Numbered from the stretch's first letter, positions 7,875 to 17,837 are shown. The stretch: DNA of 40,510 bases from Acidobacteriota bacterium (GCA_021827255.1 JAKAWO010000002.1:1-40510); one strand, 5' to 3'. Notes: a model not told the origin generated them from the letters alone. Numbers and translations are program-made.

Positions 7875-9584
7875 ATGAATCTTCAGGAAAACAATCTGGG
7901 CGTTTCCGCGGTACAGCGAAGGCGCCGGCGCTTTCACGCGCTGCAACTCCTCGTCATGCTGCTGGCGGCCGGTGCGCGGGTACAAGCCGCTTCTCCCATT
8001 CCCCAGCTTGTTCAAACGGGCTCTCATTTCCGATTGATGGTGGACGGCCACCCTTTTCTTATCCTGGGAGGGCAGACGCACAATTCGAGCGCGTCCGACC
8101 CGAAAGACTTGGAGCCCGTTTGGGATTCCCTCGTGGCGCTTCATGCCAATACGGCCGAGGTCCCGATCTACTGGGAGCTGATTGAGCCCAAGCCCGGCCA
8201 ATTTGATTTTCATCTGGTGGACGACATCATCGATGGGGCGCGGCATCACGATTTGCGCCTGATCCTGTTGTGGTTTGGCACCTGGAAGTGGGTGGAAAAC
8301 AGCGGGATGGCTTACACGCCCGGATGGATCAAAAAAGATCCCGGCAAGTATTTTCACGCGCGTGACGCTGCCGGCCAGCCGCTTGACAACATCTCGCCCT
8401 TTTGCGCGGCGGCCGAGCAAGCGGACTCGCAAGCGTTCTCCGCGTTAATGCGGCATATTCGGAGCATTGATTCCACTCAGCACACGGTCATCATGATGCA
8501 GGTCGAAAACGAAAGCGGCCTGGAAGGGACGGACCGCGACTATTCACCGGAAGCCAACCGGGCGTATCAGTCTGAAGTCCCCGCGCGGCTGATGAGCTAT
8601 CTCACCGACCACCGCAGTGATTTGGCGCCTGCACTTGCGGCCGCCTGGGCCGGCCGGCACAATCCCTCCAGCGGAACCTGGCCACAAGTGTTTGGCGGCC
8701 TTGCGCCGGAGGCGTTCACCGCCTGGTACGTGGCCCGGTACATTAACGCCGTGGCGGCCGCCGGGCAAGCGGTGTATCCGCTGCCGATGTATTGCAACGC
8801 TTGGCCCATCAGTCCGGGAGAAGTGCGCGCGGGCGACTGGCCGAGCGGCACGCCCACGCCTCACGTGCTGGACGTATGGAAAGCGGCTGCGCCTCACATT
8901 GCGGTCCTGGCTCCGGATATTTATAGCGCTCGATTCCGGAGAATCGCCGCCGAGTACACCCGGCCGGACAATCCGCTGCTCATTGTTGAGACTTCTTTCG
9001 CGCCCTCGCACGCGCCTTTCGTGTTTTCGGCGCTGGCCGAATTCAACGGTATCGGCTTCTCGCCCTTTGGCATTGACCGCGCCGTCGAACACGGCAGGCT
9101 GAATCCCGGGGCAGCGGCGCTTGCGGGAAGCTATCAAGTGCTTGAGCCTCTGCTGCCGCTCATCGAGAAGTTTCAGTACACCGGCCGGTTATTCTCCATC
9201 GTGCAGGGGGCCGACAAGGCGGAGACGATCTCGCTCGGTCATGAGCTCGCAGCAGTCGCAGATTTCGGGCCCGCTTTCAGGTTTGGGCCGCCGCGCCCCA
9301 ATGCGGCCCAGGCGGCTCCGGCCGGCGGCATCATTATCGAGCTTGCTCCGGATGATTATGTTGTAGCTGGGTACGGATTTAGTCTTGTGTTCCGCGAGCT
9401 CCAGGGCCCGCCACGCAGCCCGCAATTTCTCTCTATTGAAGAAGGGACATTCCAAGGCAGCAATTGGGTTCGACGGCGGCTCTTGAATGGCGACGAGCGT
9501 CACGTCGACTTTAGGCAAGGACCGCGCATTCTGAGGGTGAGGCTCGTGAAATCTCACCAGCGTCCTGAGAGGCCGAACTCGTAA
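7875..9584 (+). CDS. GH35/GH42-like beta-galactosidase with DUF5597-like C-terminus, secreted
   Basis: Signal-like N-terminus. HFRLMVDGHPFLILGGQTHNSSASDP...NTAEVPIYWELIEPKPGQFDFHLVDDIIDGARHHDLRLILLWFGTWKW...MMQVENESG. Confidence 0.85.
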   Translation: MNLQENNLGVSAVQRRRRRFHALQLLVMLLAAGARVQAASPIPQLVQTGSHFRLMVDGHPFLILGGQTHNSSASDPKDLEPVWDSLVALHANTAEVPIYWELIEPKPGQFDFHLVDDIIDGARHHDLRLILLWFGTWKWVENSGMAYTPGWIKKDPGKYFHARDAAGQPLDNISPFCAAAEQADSQAFSALMRHIRSIDSTQHTVIMMQVENESGLEGTDRDYSPEANRAYQSEVPARLMSYLTDHRSDLAPALAAAWAGRHNPSSGTWPQVFGGLAPEAFTAWYVARYINAVAAAGQAVYPLPMYCNAWPISPGEVRAGDWPSGTPTPHVLDVWKAAAPHIAVLAPDIYSARFRRIAAEYTRPDNPLLIVETSFAPSHAPFVFSALAEFNGIGFSPFGIDRAVEHGRLNPGAAALAGSYQVLEPLLPLIEKFQYTGRLFSIVQGADKAETISLGHELAAVADFGPAFRFGPPRPNAAQAAPAGGIIIELAPDDYVVAGYGFSLVFRELQGPPRSPQFLSIEEGTFQGSNWVRRRLLNGDERHVDFRQGPRILRVRLVKSHQRPERPNS

Positions 9585-9952
9585 ATCACTACAAGCCATT
9601 TCAAAACACCACGGAACCCATTGATTTACTTAACCAAACCCGAGTGACCTGGGGGGATGAGCTAGCGCGAAGATTTAAGTCCTTTATTTTCAATAGGGCC
9701 CGGCCGCCTGGTTCCTCCAATCTGCGAGTCATCATGGCAACGGCCCTCGTTTCAATGGGCTACAGAAGGTTTTGAAATGACTTCTAGGAAATCTGCTTGT
9801 AAGTCAGGATGATCCGTCGCCCAGTTGTTGAGAAAGCATCGGACTGGCGAAAAAATTCAGAGAAAGTCATTCTTCCAATTCTTCACCACCAAATAAGTTT
9901 CGCCTCGCGCTCAGTAAGCAATCGGGATGACAGCCATGGAAATGGTTTTGAG

Positions 9953-9958
9953 TATAAT
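9953..9958 (+). promoter_or_regulatory. Possible -10 box (TATAAT) upstream of the 9982 ORF
   Basis: Exact TATAAT in an AT-richer intergenic stretch. No well-spaced -35 (ATGACA at 9927-9932 is 20 bp away). Confidence 0.3.
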
Positions 9959-9981
9959 AGAGCGATCCAGGGCGGCGGGCT

Positions 9982-10194
9982 ATGTTCGGGCAGAGGCGCA
10001 GACTGGCTTATACCTCTCTTCTGGCAGCGCTATGTGTTGCCGCAGGGATCGTGGGGGTTTGGACATTTGTCAAAGGGCGGCAACGAAGTGGAACATCAAT
10101 TCAACACGTCGCAGCTAATGATCCGAAGGCCATTCTTGCCGAAGCAAATCATTTTGCCTTCCTCTCCAACTCCTATCGGGCCGAGCCTCTTTAA
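9982..10194 (+). CDS. Small membrane-anchored protein or 5' remnant of a larger gene
   Basis: 70 aa with one hydrophobic segment (RLAYTSLLAALCVAAGIVGVWTFV). The tail AILAEANHFAFLSNSYRAEPL resembles the start of a TPR-like region and ends abruptly. Confidence 0.35.
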   Translation: MFGQRRRLAYTSLLAALCVAAGIVGVWTFVKGRQRSGTSIQHVAANDPKAILAEANHFAFLSNSYRAEPL

Positions 10195-10370
10195 TCGAAT
10201 TATATATCGCCTGCGAGTCGGCACGCTGCCAGGGCATTTGGCTGGAGGCGGGCGTGGCCTTCCAGCCCGCTTGAAGCCGCCTTAGAATGGAATTGAGGTC
10301 AGGCCGGAAGGGATCGAGCATCGCGCGGCGCATAAGGCATGAATGCGCCTGAGCGCCCGAGGGAAGGTTC

Positions 10371-11819
10371 ATGCGCATCGAACAGCAGCAACTTGAAAAG
10401 CTCGACGACTACCGCTGGCTGATTCCGCGCAGCGCCCATCCTGGCATGCTGACCGACGCGCTGGTTTACACGAGCGAGCGATTGCTCCAGGATTTGCTCA
10501 AGGACCAGTCACTGGAGCAGGCGGTCAACGTGGCCATGCTGCCGGGCATTGTCGGCCGCTCGCTGGCGATGCCGGACATTCATCAAGGATATGGCTTTCC
10601 CATCGGCGGCGTAGCGGCAACGCTACCGGACGAAGGCGGAGTGGTTTCGCCGGGCGGGGTGGGCTTTGACATCAACTGCGGCGTGCGCCTGCTGGCGAGC
10701 GCGCTCACGCTGGAGGCGGTTCGGCCGAAAATTCGCGAGCTGGTCAACCAGCTCTTCCGCGACATTCCTTCGGGCGCCGGCCGCTCGGGCTTGATCCGGC
10801 TTTCGCACCAGGACTTGGAGCGCGTCATGGTGGAGGGCGCGGCGTGGATGGTGGCCCACGGATACGGCCAGCCCGACGACCTTGCCGCCTGCGAAGAGAA
10901 TGGAGCGATCGAGGGCGCCGACCTCGGCGCCGTCGGTGAGCGCCCACGCAAGCGCGGCCTACCGCAGCTCGGCACTCTCGGCTCCGGCAACCATTTCCTG
11001 GAGGTCCAGTTCGTCGAGCGGATCTTCGATCCGGAAATCGCGCGGAAATTCGGGCTTGCTGAAAATCAGATTGTCGTCCTTATCCATTCCGGCTCGCGCG
11101 GCTTTGGACATCAGGTCTGCACCGATTATCTGAAGGACCTGGACCAGGCCATGCGCCGTTACGGCATCAGCCTGCCCGACCGCCAGCTCGCCTGCGTCCC
11201 CGTTCATTCCCGCGAAGGGCAGGCGTACCTCGGGGCCATGCGGGCGGCGGCGAACTTCGCCTGGGCGAATCGCCAGGGCATCACGCACTTCACGCGCCAG
11301 GCGTTCAAGCGGATCTTCGGCGAGAAGGAAGAGCTGCGCGTCATCTACGACGTTTGCCACAACATCGCCAAGCTGGAGCGGCATACGGTCGGCGGCCGCG
11401 AGCGCAAGGTGCTGGTCCACCGCAAGGGCGCGACGCGAGCGTTTCCCGCCGGCCGCCCGGAGATTCCGGAGGCCTACAAGGAGATCGGCCAGCCCGTGCT
11501 GATTCCGGGCTCGATGGGGACCGCTTCCTACGTGCTGGTCGGCGCGCCGGGATCGCTCGCGGAAACCTTTGGCACCACCTGTCACGGGGCCGGCCGCGTC
11601 ATGAGCCGGACGGCCGCCAAAAAATCCGCCTTCGCCCAAAACGCCCGTGAGCGCCTCGAACAACAGGGGATCCTCGTCCGCGCCGAGACGCGCGATGGCA
11701 TCGCCGAGGAAATCCCGGAAGCTTACAAAGACGTTGAGGCTGTGATCGAGGTCGTCCATAATGCCGGATTGTCGCGGCGGGTGGCGCGCCTGAAGCCGCT
11801 GGGCGTCATCAAGGGTTGA
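10371..11819 (+). CDS. rtcB: RNA-splicing ligase RtcB family protein
   Basis: MPDIHQGYGFPIGGVAATLPDEGGVVSPGGVGFDINCGVRLL, GTLGSGNHFLEVQ, IHSGSRGFGHQ, VLVHRKGATRAFPAG, GSMGTASYVLVG and TCHGAGR. Confidence 0.97.
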   Translation: MRIEQQQLEKLDDYRWLIPRSAHPGMLTDALVYTSERLLQDLLKDQSLEQAVNVAMLPGIVGRSLAMPDIHQGYGFPIGGVAATLPDEGGVVSPGGVGFDINCGVRLLASALTLEAVRPKIRELVNQLFRDIPSGAGRSGLIRLSHQDLERVMVEGAAWMVAHGYGQPDDLAACEENGAIEGADLGAVGERPRKRGLPQLGTLGSGNHFLEVQFVERIFDPEIARKFGLAENQIVVLIHSGSRGFGHQVCTDYLKDLDQAMRRYGISLPDRQLACVPVHSREGQAYLGAMRAAANFAWANRQGITHFTRQAFKRIFGEKEELRVIYDVCHNIAKLERHTVGGRERKVLVHRKGATRAFPAGRPEIPEAYKEIGQPVLIPGSMGTASYVLVGAPGSLAETFGTTCHGAGRVMSRTAAKKSAFAQNARERLEQQGILVRAETRDGIAEEIPEAYKDVEAVIEVVHNAGLSRRVARLKPLGVIKG

Positions 11820-11868
11820 GAGAGTCACAGAAAGTGATCCCGCGGCCCCGCCCACGAGGCTCATCCCT

Positions 11869-11895
11869 CCCGGCGTCTGCCGCCCGCCGGGTTTT
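11869..11895 (+). terminator. Rho-independent-like terminator after rtcB
   Basis: Stem CCCGGCG (11869-11875) / CGCCGGG (11885-11891), 9-nt loop, then TTTT. Confidence 0.6.
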
Positions 11896-11977
11896 AGACT
11901 GACCTCGCGCGAGGCGCCCTTACAGAGGAAACTTCGGTCATCATCGTCCGCAGCGGCGCTCAGCCGAAGGGTGAAAA

Positions 11978-12598
11978 ATGGTGGACCTATTCCCGCCTCC
12001 TAGCGATGACCGTCATGGCGCCCGGCAGAAGGAGCGTTTCCGTCCTCACCGAGCCTCTCAGCTGGATGACCCGGCACGCTTTGAATATCTGCCGCCCGGC
12101 GAAGTGGCAAGCCTTCTCGACGTACCCGCGGGCGGCCGACTGGTGGATTTCGGCACTGGCACGGGAACTTACGCCATTGAATTGGCGCGGCTTCGCCCCG
12201 ATATCGAGGTCATCGCCGTGGATGAGCTTCCGGAAATGCTCGACCGCCTGTGCTCGAAGCCCCTTGCGGCGACGCTTAGCAACCTCAAGCCGATGCTGAC
12301 CGGCGAAGTCACGGCGCTGGCAAACAAAATTGACCGCCTGCTGGCGCTGAACGTTCTGCACGAGCTTGGTGATAGGGCTCTGCGGGAGCTCGGCGCATTG
12401 CTCAAACCAGCCGCGGTCGCGGTATTTATTGATTGGAACGCCGAGGTCGAGCGGCCCGCCGGACCGCCCGCCGATCACGTTTACAGCCCCACCGAAGCCC
12501 GTGCTCGCCTCGAGCGGTTGGGCTGGACGATCGTGCTCGAACGCGCTTTCTCTTACCACTACGCCTTCTGCGCGCGGAAGAGCCAGCACCATGGTTAA
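11978..12598 (+). CDS. Class I SAM-dependent methyltransferase
   Basis: LLDVPAGGRLVDFGTGTGTYAIELARLRPDIEVIAVDELPEMLD is motif I. Confidence 0.85.
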   Translation: MVDLFPPPSDDRHGARQKERFRPHRASQLDDPARFEYLPPGEVASLLDVPAGGRLVDFGTGTGTYAIELARLRPDIEVIAVDELPEMLDRLCSKPLAATLSNLKPMLTGEVTALANKIDRLLALNVLHELGDRALRELGALLKPAAVAVFIDWNAEVERPAGPPADHVYSPTEARARLERLGWTIVLERAFSYHYAFCARKSQHHG

Positions 12599-12773
12599 AT
12601 AAAGCTGCGTAGTTCGAGACGGTCCCGCGGCCCCTCTACGTTCTTTGGGGCTTTGCCTGAAACAAGGCTTGGGTTGTTCGTCGAACCTTATGACTTAGGA
12701 CAGTAACCAGAGGATTGCGTCGGCCCTATTTTCACCCTGCTTGAAACGCTCTCGGTCGCCGCATCGCTCGCCA

Positions 12774-14045
12774 TCACGTGTACCGCAGCCAGCGGAAAAC
12801 TTCGATCAGCGACGGTCGCTTGCCGTACATCAGCACGCCCACGCGATAGATCCGCGCCGAGACCAGAACCACTCCGAACGTGGCCGCCAGCGACAATCCC
12901 AGCGAAAGCGCAATCTGCCAGAAGGGCGGCGTCTGCACGGCAATCCGCAGCACCATCAAGATGGGCGACAAAAACGGAATCAGGGAAAGCGTTACGGCCA
13001 GCGGGGAATTGGGGCTGCGCAGGATGACCTTGAATAACAGAAGGCTAATCACGATCATGAGGGTCACCGGAAGCTGAATCTGCTGCGCGTCTTGCTCCGA
13101 AGAGACCATCGAGCCGATCGCCGCGTAAAGCGAGGCATAGAGCAAATAGCCGGCGAGGAAAAACACGACGGCGTAAATCAATAGCTCCACCGGAAGGCGA
13201 AGGGTCGGAAGCGACGCGCCTGGACGCACAAGGCCCGCCATCGCGCCGCCATAGGCGGCAAGCAGGGCGCCGACGACTGTCCAGATCAGATACTGGGTCA
13301 GCGCTACGCCAGCCACACCCAAGATTTTCCCAGCCAGCAGATGGGATGACCGGACGGAAGCGATCAGAATCTCCATGATCCGCGTGGACTTCTCTTCAAT
13401 GACGGAACGCATCGTGGCCATGCCGTAAGCGATCAGGGTGATGTAGAGGACCATGCCGACGATGCCCGCCGTGAAGATGGTCTGGCCTCGCTCGACCCGT
13501 TCGCCGGTCCGGGTGATCTTAATCATCTTGAGGCCCACCCTCTGCACCACGTCTTGAACGTCGTTAACTTTGAGCCCCTGGGCTTGCAGGCGTTCGGCAA
13601 TGACCGCATTGCTGACTGCGCGGCTGAGCGGGCCAGCCAGCATGAGCAATCCGCTGTTGCGGGTGTGAAACTCGGCGGCTTGCCGGCCGCTGAGCGCGCC
13701 CTTGGGAACGACGAGATAGCCGTTTAGGCGGCCGCTCTCCACCTCTTGACGAAGTCGCGCCTCGACGCCGCCCGGCGGTGACTCGAGCGTTTCCACAACA
13801 TCGAACATGGGTTGGCCGCTCGGCAGTTTCTCGTCCAGATTCCGGTCCAAGCCCGCCCCCAGCCCGCCGGCTCGGTCCACGACCGCAATTCGCAGGGCAT
13901 GCGTCACCCGGAGGGTCGAGGTAAAAACCACAAATCCCAGCAGGCCCACCGACACCAGCGGCAGCCCGATCGTGGTCCAGAGGAACATTTTTGAATGGAC
14001 GCGGGTCAGATACTCGCGCTTGATGATGATCCGGAGTTTACGCAT
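12774..14045 (-). CDS. ABC transporter permease (ABC-2 / NatB-like)
   Basis: MRKLRIIIKREYLTRVHSKMFLWTTIGLPLVSVGLLGFV...VIEEKSTRIMEILIASVRSSHLLAGKILGVAGVALTQYLIW. Confidence 0.93.
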   Translation of the reverse strand: MRKLRIIIKREYLTRVHSKMFLWTTIGLPLVSVGLLGFVVFTSTLRVTHALRIAVVDRAGGLGAGLDRNLDEKLPSGQPMFDVVETLESPPGGVEARLRQEVESGRLNGYLVVPKGALSGRQAAEFHTRNSGLLMLAGPLSRAVSNAVIAERLQAQGLKVNDVQDVVQRVGLKMIKITRTGERVERGQTIFTAGIVGMVLYITLIAYGMATMRSVIEEKSTRIMEILIASVRSSHLLAGKILGVAGVALTQYLIWTVVGALLAAYGGAMAGLVRPGASLPTLRLPVELLIYAVVFFLAGYLLYASLYAAIGSMVSSEQDAQQIQLPVTLMIVISLLLFKVILRSPNSPLAVTLSLIPFLSPILMVLRIAVQTPPFWQIALSLGLSLAATFGVVLVSARIYRVGVLMYGKRPSLIEVFRWLRYT

Positions 14046-14946
14046 CGCTGGCCGACACCTTCTCGATGAAAATTTCGTTGAGCGGCGGTTCCATCAACTC
14101 AAACCGCGTGATGCGAACGCCTCGCGCTACCGCGGCCCGCAAGATTTCCTGCGGATCAGCCTGGGGGCGCAGCTTGATCTCCGCGACCTCGCCGTAATGG
14201 CTGACCTTCTCGATTTGAGCGGGCATGGTCAGGAAGCCGTCTTCACCTTGATACTCAATCCGCAAGATGTTCTTGCCGTAAGCCCGCTTGATGGCGCGGA
14301 GTTCGCCGCTCAGCACGTTGCGGCCCTTGTCAATGAGGCAGATCGAGTCGCACATCATTTCCACCTGTTCCATGCGATGCGTGGAGAGGATAAGGGTCGC
14401 GCCGCGCGCTCGCAGCTCGAGCATGATGTCCTTGAGCAGCGCCGCGTTAATCGGGTCGAGGCCCGTGAACGGCTCGTCGAGAATCAACAACGGCGGCTGG
14501 TGGAGCACCGCAGCGGCGAACTGGACCTTCTGCTGCATTCCCTTTGAGAGGTCGTCCACTTTTCGTCCGGCCCACTCGGCGAGCCCTAACCGATCAAGCC
14601 ATTCGCGGGCGCGCCGCTCGGCCTCGGATTCCGCCAGGCCCTTGAGCGCTCCCAGAAAGACCAGCACTTTGAGAACTTCCATGCGCGGGTAAAGGCCGCG
14701 CTCTTCGGGAAGATAACCCATCAGGTCCTGAGAACGCTCGCTCAAAGGCTGACCCAGAATTTCAATCCGCCCCTCGTCGGGAACCAGAATGCGCATCATC
14801 ATCCGCAGGGTGGTCGTTTTCCCAGCCCCGTTCGGTCCTAGCAGGCCGAACAGCGCGCCCTGATGAATGGACAGAGACAAATCATGGACCGCGACCAGCG
14901 AGTCGTAGCGCTTAGTGACGTGATCGAGCAAGACGGCGTCCGCCAT
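14038..14946 (-). CDS. ABC transporter ATP-binding protein (NatA-like)
   Basis: Walker A GLLGPNGAGKTTT, signature LSKGMQQKVQF, Walker B LLILDEPFTGLDP. Overlaps the permease gene. Confidence 0.95.
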   Translation of the reverse strand: MADAVLLDHVTKRYDSLVAVHDLSLSIHQGALFGLLGPNGAGKTTTLRMMMRILVPDEGRIEILGQPLSERSQDLMGYLPEERGLYPRMEVLKVLVFLGALKGLAESEAERRAREWLDRLGLAEWAGRKVDDLSKGMQQKVQFAAAVLHQPPLLILDEPFTGLDPINAALLKDIMLELRARGATLILSTHRMEQVEMMCDSICLIDKGRNVLSGELRAIKRAYGKNILRIEYQGEDGFLTMPAQIEKVSHYGEVAEIKLRPQADPQEILRAAVARGVRITRFELMEPPLNEIFIEKVSASDA

Positions 14947-15158
14947 CAGCTTCCTCGTTGGCCTGCAAGACTCCCGCGAAACCGATTCTCCGTCCGAACA
15001 TCTAAAAGGTTTCGCGCCTCAGTTTACACGCTTGACCAGGCGTTGACGAGCGGAGACTTCGGGCGGATCGCTGTTCGGGCGGGCTGTACGGAGGCGCGGG
15101 CATCGGGTAAGATAGCGGTCGGTTCCGGCGTCTGTATTCCATCAGGGGGATTACGCGC

Positions 15159-16079
15159 ATGAGAAACGTTGTGATCATCGGATCAGGGTGTGCGGGTTGG
15201 ACAGCGGCCATCTACGCCGCGCGCGCCAATTTGAAGCCGCTCGTCATTCGCGGGCACGAACCGGGCGGACAACTGACGCTCACCACGCTGGTGGAGAATT
15301 TTCCCGGATTTCCCAACGGCGTTCAGGGGCCTGAGCTGGTCGAGCTGATGCAAAAGCAGGCGGAGAATTTCGGGGCTGATCTCCTGGAAGGTGACGTCAC
15401 CGCCGCCGACCTTTCACGCCGCCCGTTCACCCTGCGGGTGGGAGAGGAATCTATTGAAACCCGAACTCTGATTATTGCCTCCGGGGCCTCGGCAAAACTC
15501 CTGGGCCTTGAATCCGAGCGGAAACTCCTGGGCCACGGCGTCTCGACGTGCGCCACTTGCGACGGATACTTTTTCCGGGGCAAAGAGGTGGCCGTGGTGG
15601 GCGGCGGCGACACCGCAGCGGAAGATTCCCTGTTCCTCACCCGTTACGCGACCGCGGTCAACGTCATTCACCGGCGCGACCAGTTGCGAGCTTCAAAAAT
15701 CATGCAGGATCGCATGCGCCGCAACGAAAAAATAAAATTCATCTGGGACAGCACGGTCACGGACATTCTCGACCCTGACAAGGGCGAGGTATCGGGAATC
15801 AAGCTGAAGAACGTGAAAACCGGAGAGGAGACCCTCAAAAACTGCGACGGTGTTTTTATCGGCATTGGCCATTCGCCGAACACGGCCCTGTTCCGCGGCC
15901 AAGTTGACATGAACGAGCAAGGCTACCTCCTCACGAGGGACGGGAGCAGGACGAGCGTTCCTGGCGTCTTTGCCGCCGGCGACGTTCAAGACCACGTGTA
16001 CCGTCAGGCTATTACAGCGGCGGGTTCGGGGTGCATGGCTGCCATCGACGCGGAACGGTTCCTGGAGGCTGAGCACTGA
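15159..16079 (+). CDS. trxB: Thioredoxin-disulfide reductase
   Basis: IIGSGCAGWTAAIYAARANLKPLVI, redox motif CATC in STCATCDGYFFRGKEVAVVGGGDTAAED, and GVFAAGDVQDHVYRQAITAAGSGCMAA. Confidence 0.97.
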   Translation: MRNVVIIGSGCAGWTAAIYAARANLKPLVIRGHEPGGQLTLTTLVENFPGFPNGVQGPELVELMQKQAENFGADLLEGDVTAADLSRRPFTLRVGEESIETRTLIIASGASAKLLGLESERKLLGHGVSTCATCDGYFFRGKEVAVVGGGDTAAEDSLFLTRYATAVNVIHRRDQLRASKIMQDRMRRNEKIKFIWDSTVTDILDPDKGEVSGIKLKNVKTGEETLKNCDGVFIGIGHSPNTALFRGQVDMNEQGYLLTRDGSRTSVPGVFAAGDVQDHVYRQAITAAGSGCMAAIDAERFLEAEH

Positions 16080-16264
16080 CCATCTCATTGAGTCCTTCCT
16101 CGGATCAGGCGGCTGAACGATGAGCCGGCGGACCGTACCCGCCGTCGTGACGAATCAACGATCGGCCAGCCGAGCCCGCGATCTCCCGCCGGACACCTTC
16201 TGACTCGCGTCGTGATCCGATCGCGTCAAGGCTCAGGAGGCCGCCACTTCACTTTCTCCCGCGC

Positions 16265-17176
16265 ATGCTTCGAACCATACTTCTCTATCTTTCCGAGCGC
16301 GATGGGCCTCGCAAACTGCTCACCTCCACTGCGGCTGGCCGGCGCCTGGCGGCTCGCTTCATTGCCGGCGAGGACCTCGAGGATGCCATCCGCGTAGTCC
16401 ACGGCCTCAATGCCGAAGGGTTCGACGCGACGCTCGATTATCTCGGCGAGAGCGTGCGCGAGCCGGCCACGGCCAGCGCGGCGTCAGGCGCCTACTTGCG
16501 GCTCCTCGACCGGCTGGGCGAGGAAAAGTTGCGCGCGAACATTTCCATCAAACTCACGCAATTGGGGCTGGCCATCCATGAGGACTTGGCTCAGGCCCAT
16601 CTCCTCGAAATCATCCAGCGCGCCATGGCTCACAAAATTTTCGTAAGGATTGACATGGAAGGCTCGGCCTACACGGAGAGCACGCTGCGCATTTTGCGGC
16701 ATTGCGATGCGCCCAGAGAGGCGCTGGGAGCGGTCATCCAAGCGGCGCTTTACCGTAGCGCCAAAGACCTTGAGGACCTCCTGGCGCGGGGTGTCCGAGT
16801 GCGCCTGGTGAAGGGCGCGTATAAAGAGCCGGCGGAGATCGCGTACCCGCGCCAAGCGGACGTGGACGCTAATTTCGTTCGGTTGATGAAGCGATTGCTC
16901 GAGAGCGGCGGCTATCACGCGATCGCGACGCATGATTCGGAAATGATCGCCGCCACAGAGGCCTTCGCGTGCGAGCGCGGGCTGGGCCCGGATCGGTTCG
17001 AGTTCCAGATGCTTTACGGGATCCGCCGTCAGCTCCAGCGGCAGCTTCTGCGCCGAGGCGGCCGGGTGCGGATTTACGTGCCCTACGGCCGCCAGTGGTA
17101 TAGCTACTTCATGCGGCGCCTCGCCGAACGGCCCGCGAATCTCCTGTTCTTGCTGCGCAACATTTTCCGCGCCTGA
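16265..17176 (+). CDS. Proline dehydrogenase (monofunctional)
   Basis: ISIKLTQLGL, VRIDMEGSAYTESTL, VRLVKGAYKEPAEIAYPRQADVDANF, YHAIATHDSEMI, FEFQMLYGIRRQLQ, VRIYVPYGRQWYSYFMRRLAERPAN. Confidence 0.95.
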   Translation: MLRTILLYLSERDGPRKLLTSTAAGRRLAARFIAGEDLEDAIRVVHGLNAEGFDATLDYLGESVREPATASAASGAYLRLLDRLGEEKLRANISIKLTQLGLAIHEDLAQAHLLEIIQRAMAHKIFVRIDMEGSAYTESTLRILRHCDAPREALGAVIQAALYRSAKDLEDLLARGVRVRLVKGAYKEPAEIAYPRQADVDANFVRLMKRLLESGGYHAIATHDSEMIAATEAFACERGLGPDRFEFQMLYGIRRQLQRQLLRRGGRVRIYVPYGRQWYSYFMRRLAERPANLLFLLRNIFRA

Positions 17177-17182
17177 ATCGGT

Positions 17183-17197
17183 CCGCGAATTTCGCGG
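17183..17197. repeat. Near-perfect palindrome CCGCGAA-T-TTCGCGG between convergent genes
   Basis: Lies within the 25-nt gap between the stops at 17176 (+) and 17202 (-). No T-run. Confidence 0.5.
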
Positions 17198-17201
17198 GCG
17201 G

Positions 17202-17837
17202 TCATAACTTCTGGCAGATCGCCATGCCGTCGCGCAGGGGAACGACGGTAGTGAACAATTTTCTCGACGTATAAATCATGCGGTTGAAGCCCTGGATGGT
17301 GCGCGTATCCTCGTCTTTCGGCGATGCCGGTTTGGCCACTCGCCCCGACCACAGCACGTTGTCCGTGATGAAGAGTCCGCCTCGCCGCAGCCGGGGCAGC
17401 GCGAGACGAAAAACTTCCGGGTACTGCGTTTTTGAAACATCGTTGAAGATCAGATCAAACTTGCCGGGCGTGCGGCGCAGCATTTCCAGCGCGTCACCGA
17501 CGAGGATGCGCACTCGCCCGCGCGCACCCGCTCGGCGAAGATAGGCTTCCGCGCGCTGGGCGTTGGAGGGGTCAGAATCAGTGTAATAGACCACTCCGCG
17601 CGGCCCCACGGCGCGAGCCAGCCAAAGGGTGGAATAGCCGATCGCCGACCCGAGCTCGAACACGCGGCGGGCGCGGATCAGACACGCCGCCTGATAGAGA
17701 AATCGTCCGCAAGCCGGACCGATAATCGGGATGCGATATTGAGCTGCATAACGTTCCATCTCTCGCATCACCCTGTCCCGTCCGGGAAGCAGAGCATCCA
17801 AGTATTTTCCTACTTCGGGCTGCAGAATTCCGGGCAT
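17202..17837 (-). CDS. O-methyltransferase (methyltransf_3 family)
   Basis: ACLIRARRVFELGSAIGYSTLWLARAV...GVVYYTDSDPSNAQRAEAYLRRAG...FDLIFNDVSKTQYPEVFRLALPRLRRGGLFITDNVLWSGRV. Confidence 0.93.
   Translation of the reverse strand: MPGILQPEVGKYLDALLPGRDRVMREMERYAAQYRIPIIGPACGRFLYQAACLIRARRVFELGSAIGYSTLWLARAVGPRGVVYYTDSDPSNAQRAEAYLRRAGARGRVRILVGDALEMLRRTPGKFDLIFNDVSKTQYPEVFRLALPRLRRGGLFITDNVLWSGRVAKPASPKDEDTRTIQGFNRMIYTSRKLFTTVVPLRDGMAICQKL

Noticed and set aside
7701-8432. Minus-strand 243-aa ORF overlapping the GH35-like gene
   Set aside because: Antisense to a strong CDS and with no recognisable motif.
9690-9780. CAATAGGGC / TTTCAATGGGC motifs as a CRISPR-like array
   Set aside because: No regular repeat-spacer spacing, only two weak similarities, and no cas genes in the window.
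10959-11864. 301-aa minus ORF opposite rtcB
   Set aside because: Shadow ORF of a highly conserved gene.
10371-12598. RtcB-methyltransferase as a new RNA-repair operon
   Set aside because: A terminator-like hairpin and a 158-bp gap separate them, and the methyltransferase shows no RNA-specific feature; kept only as a low-interest note.
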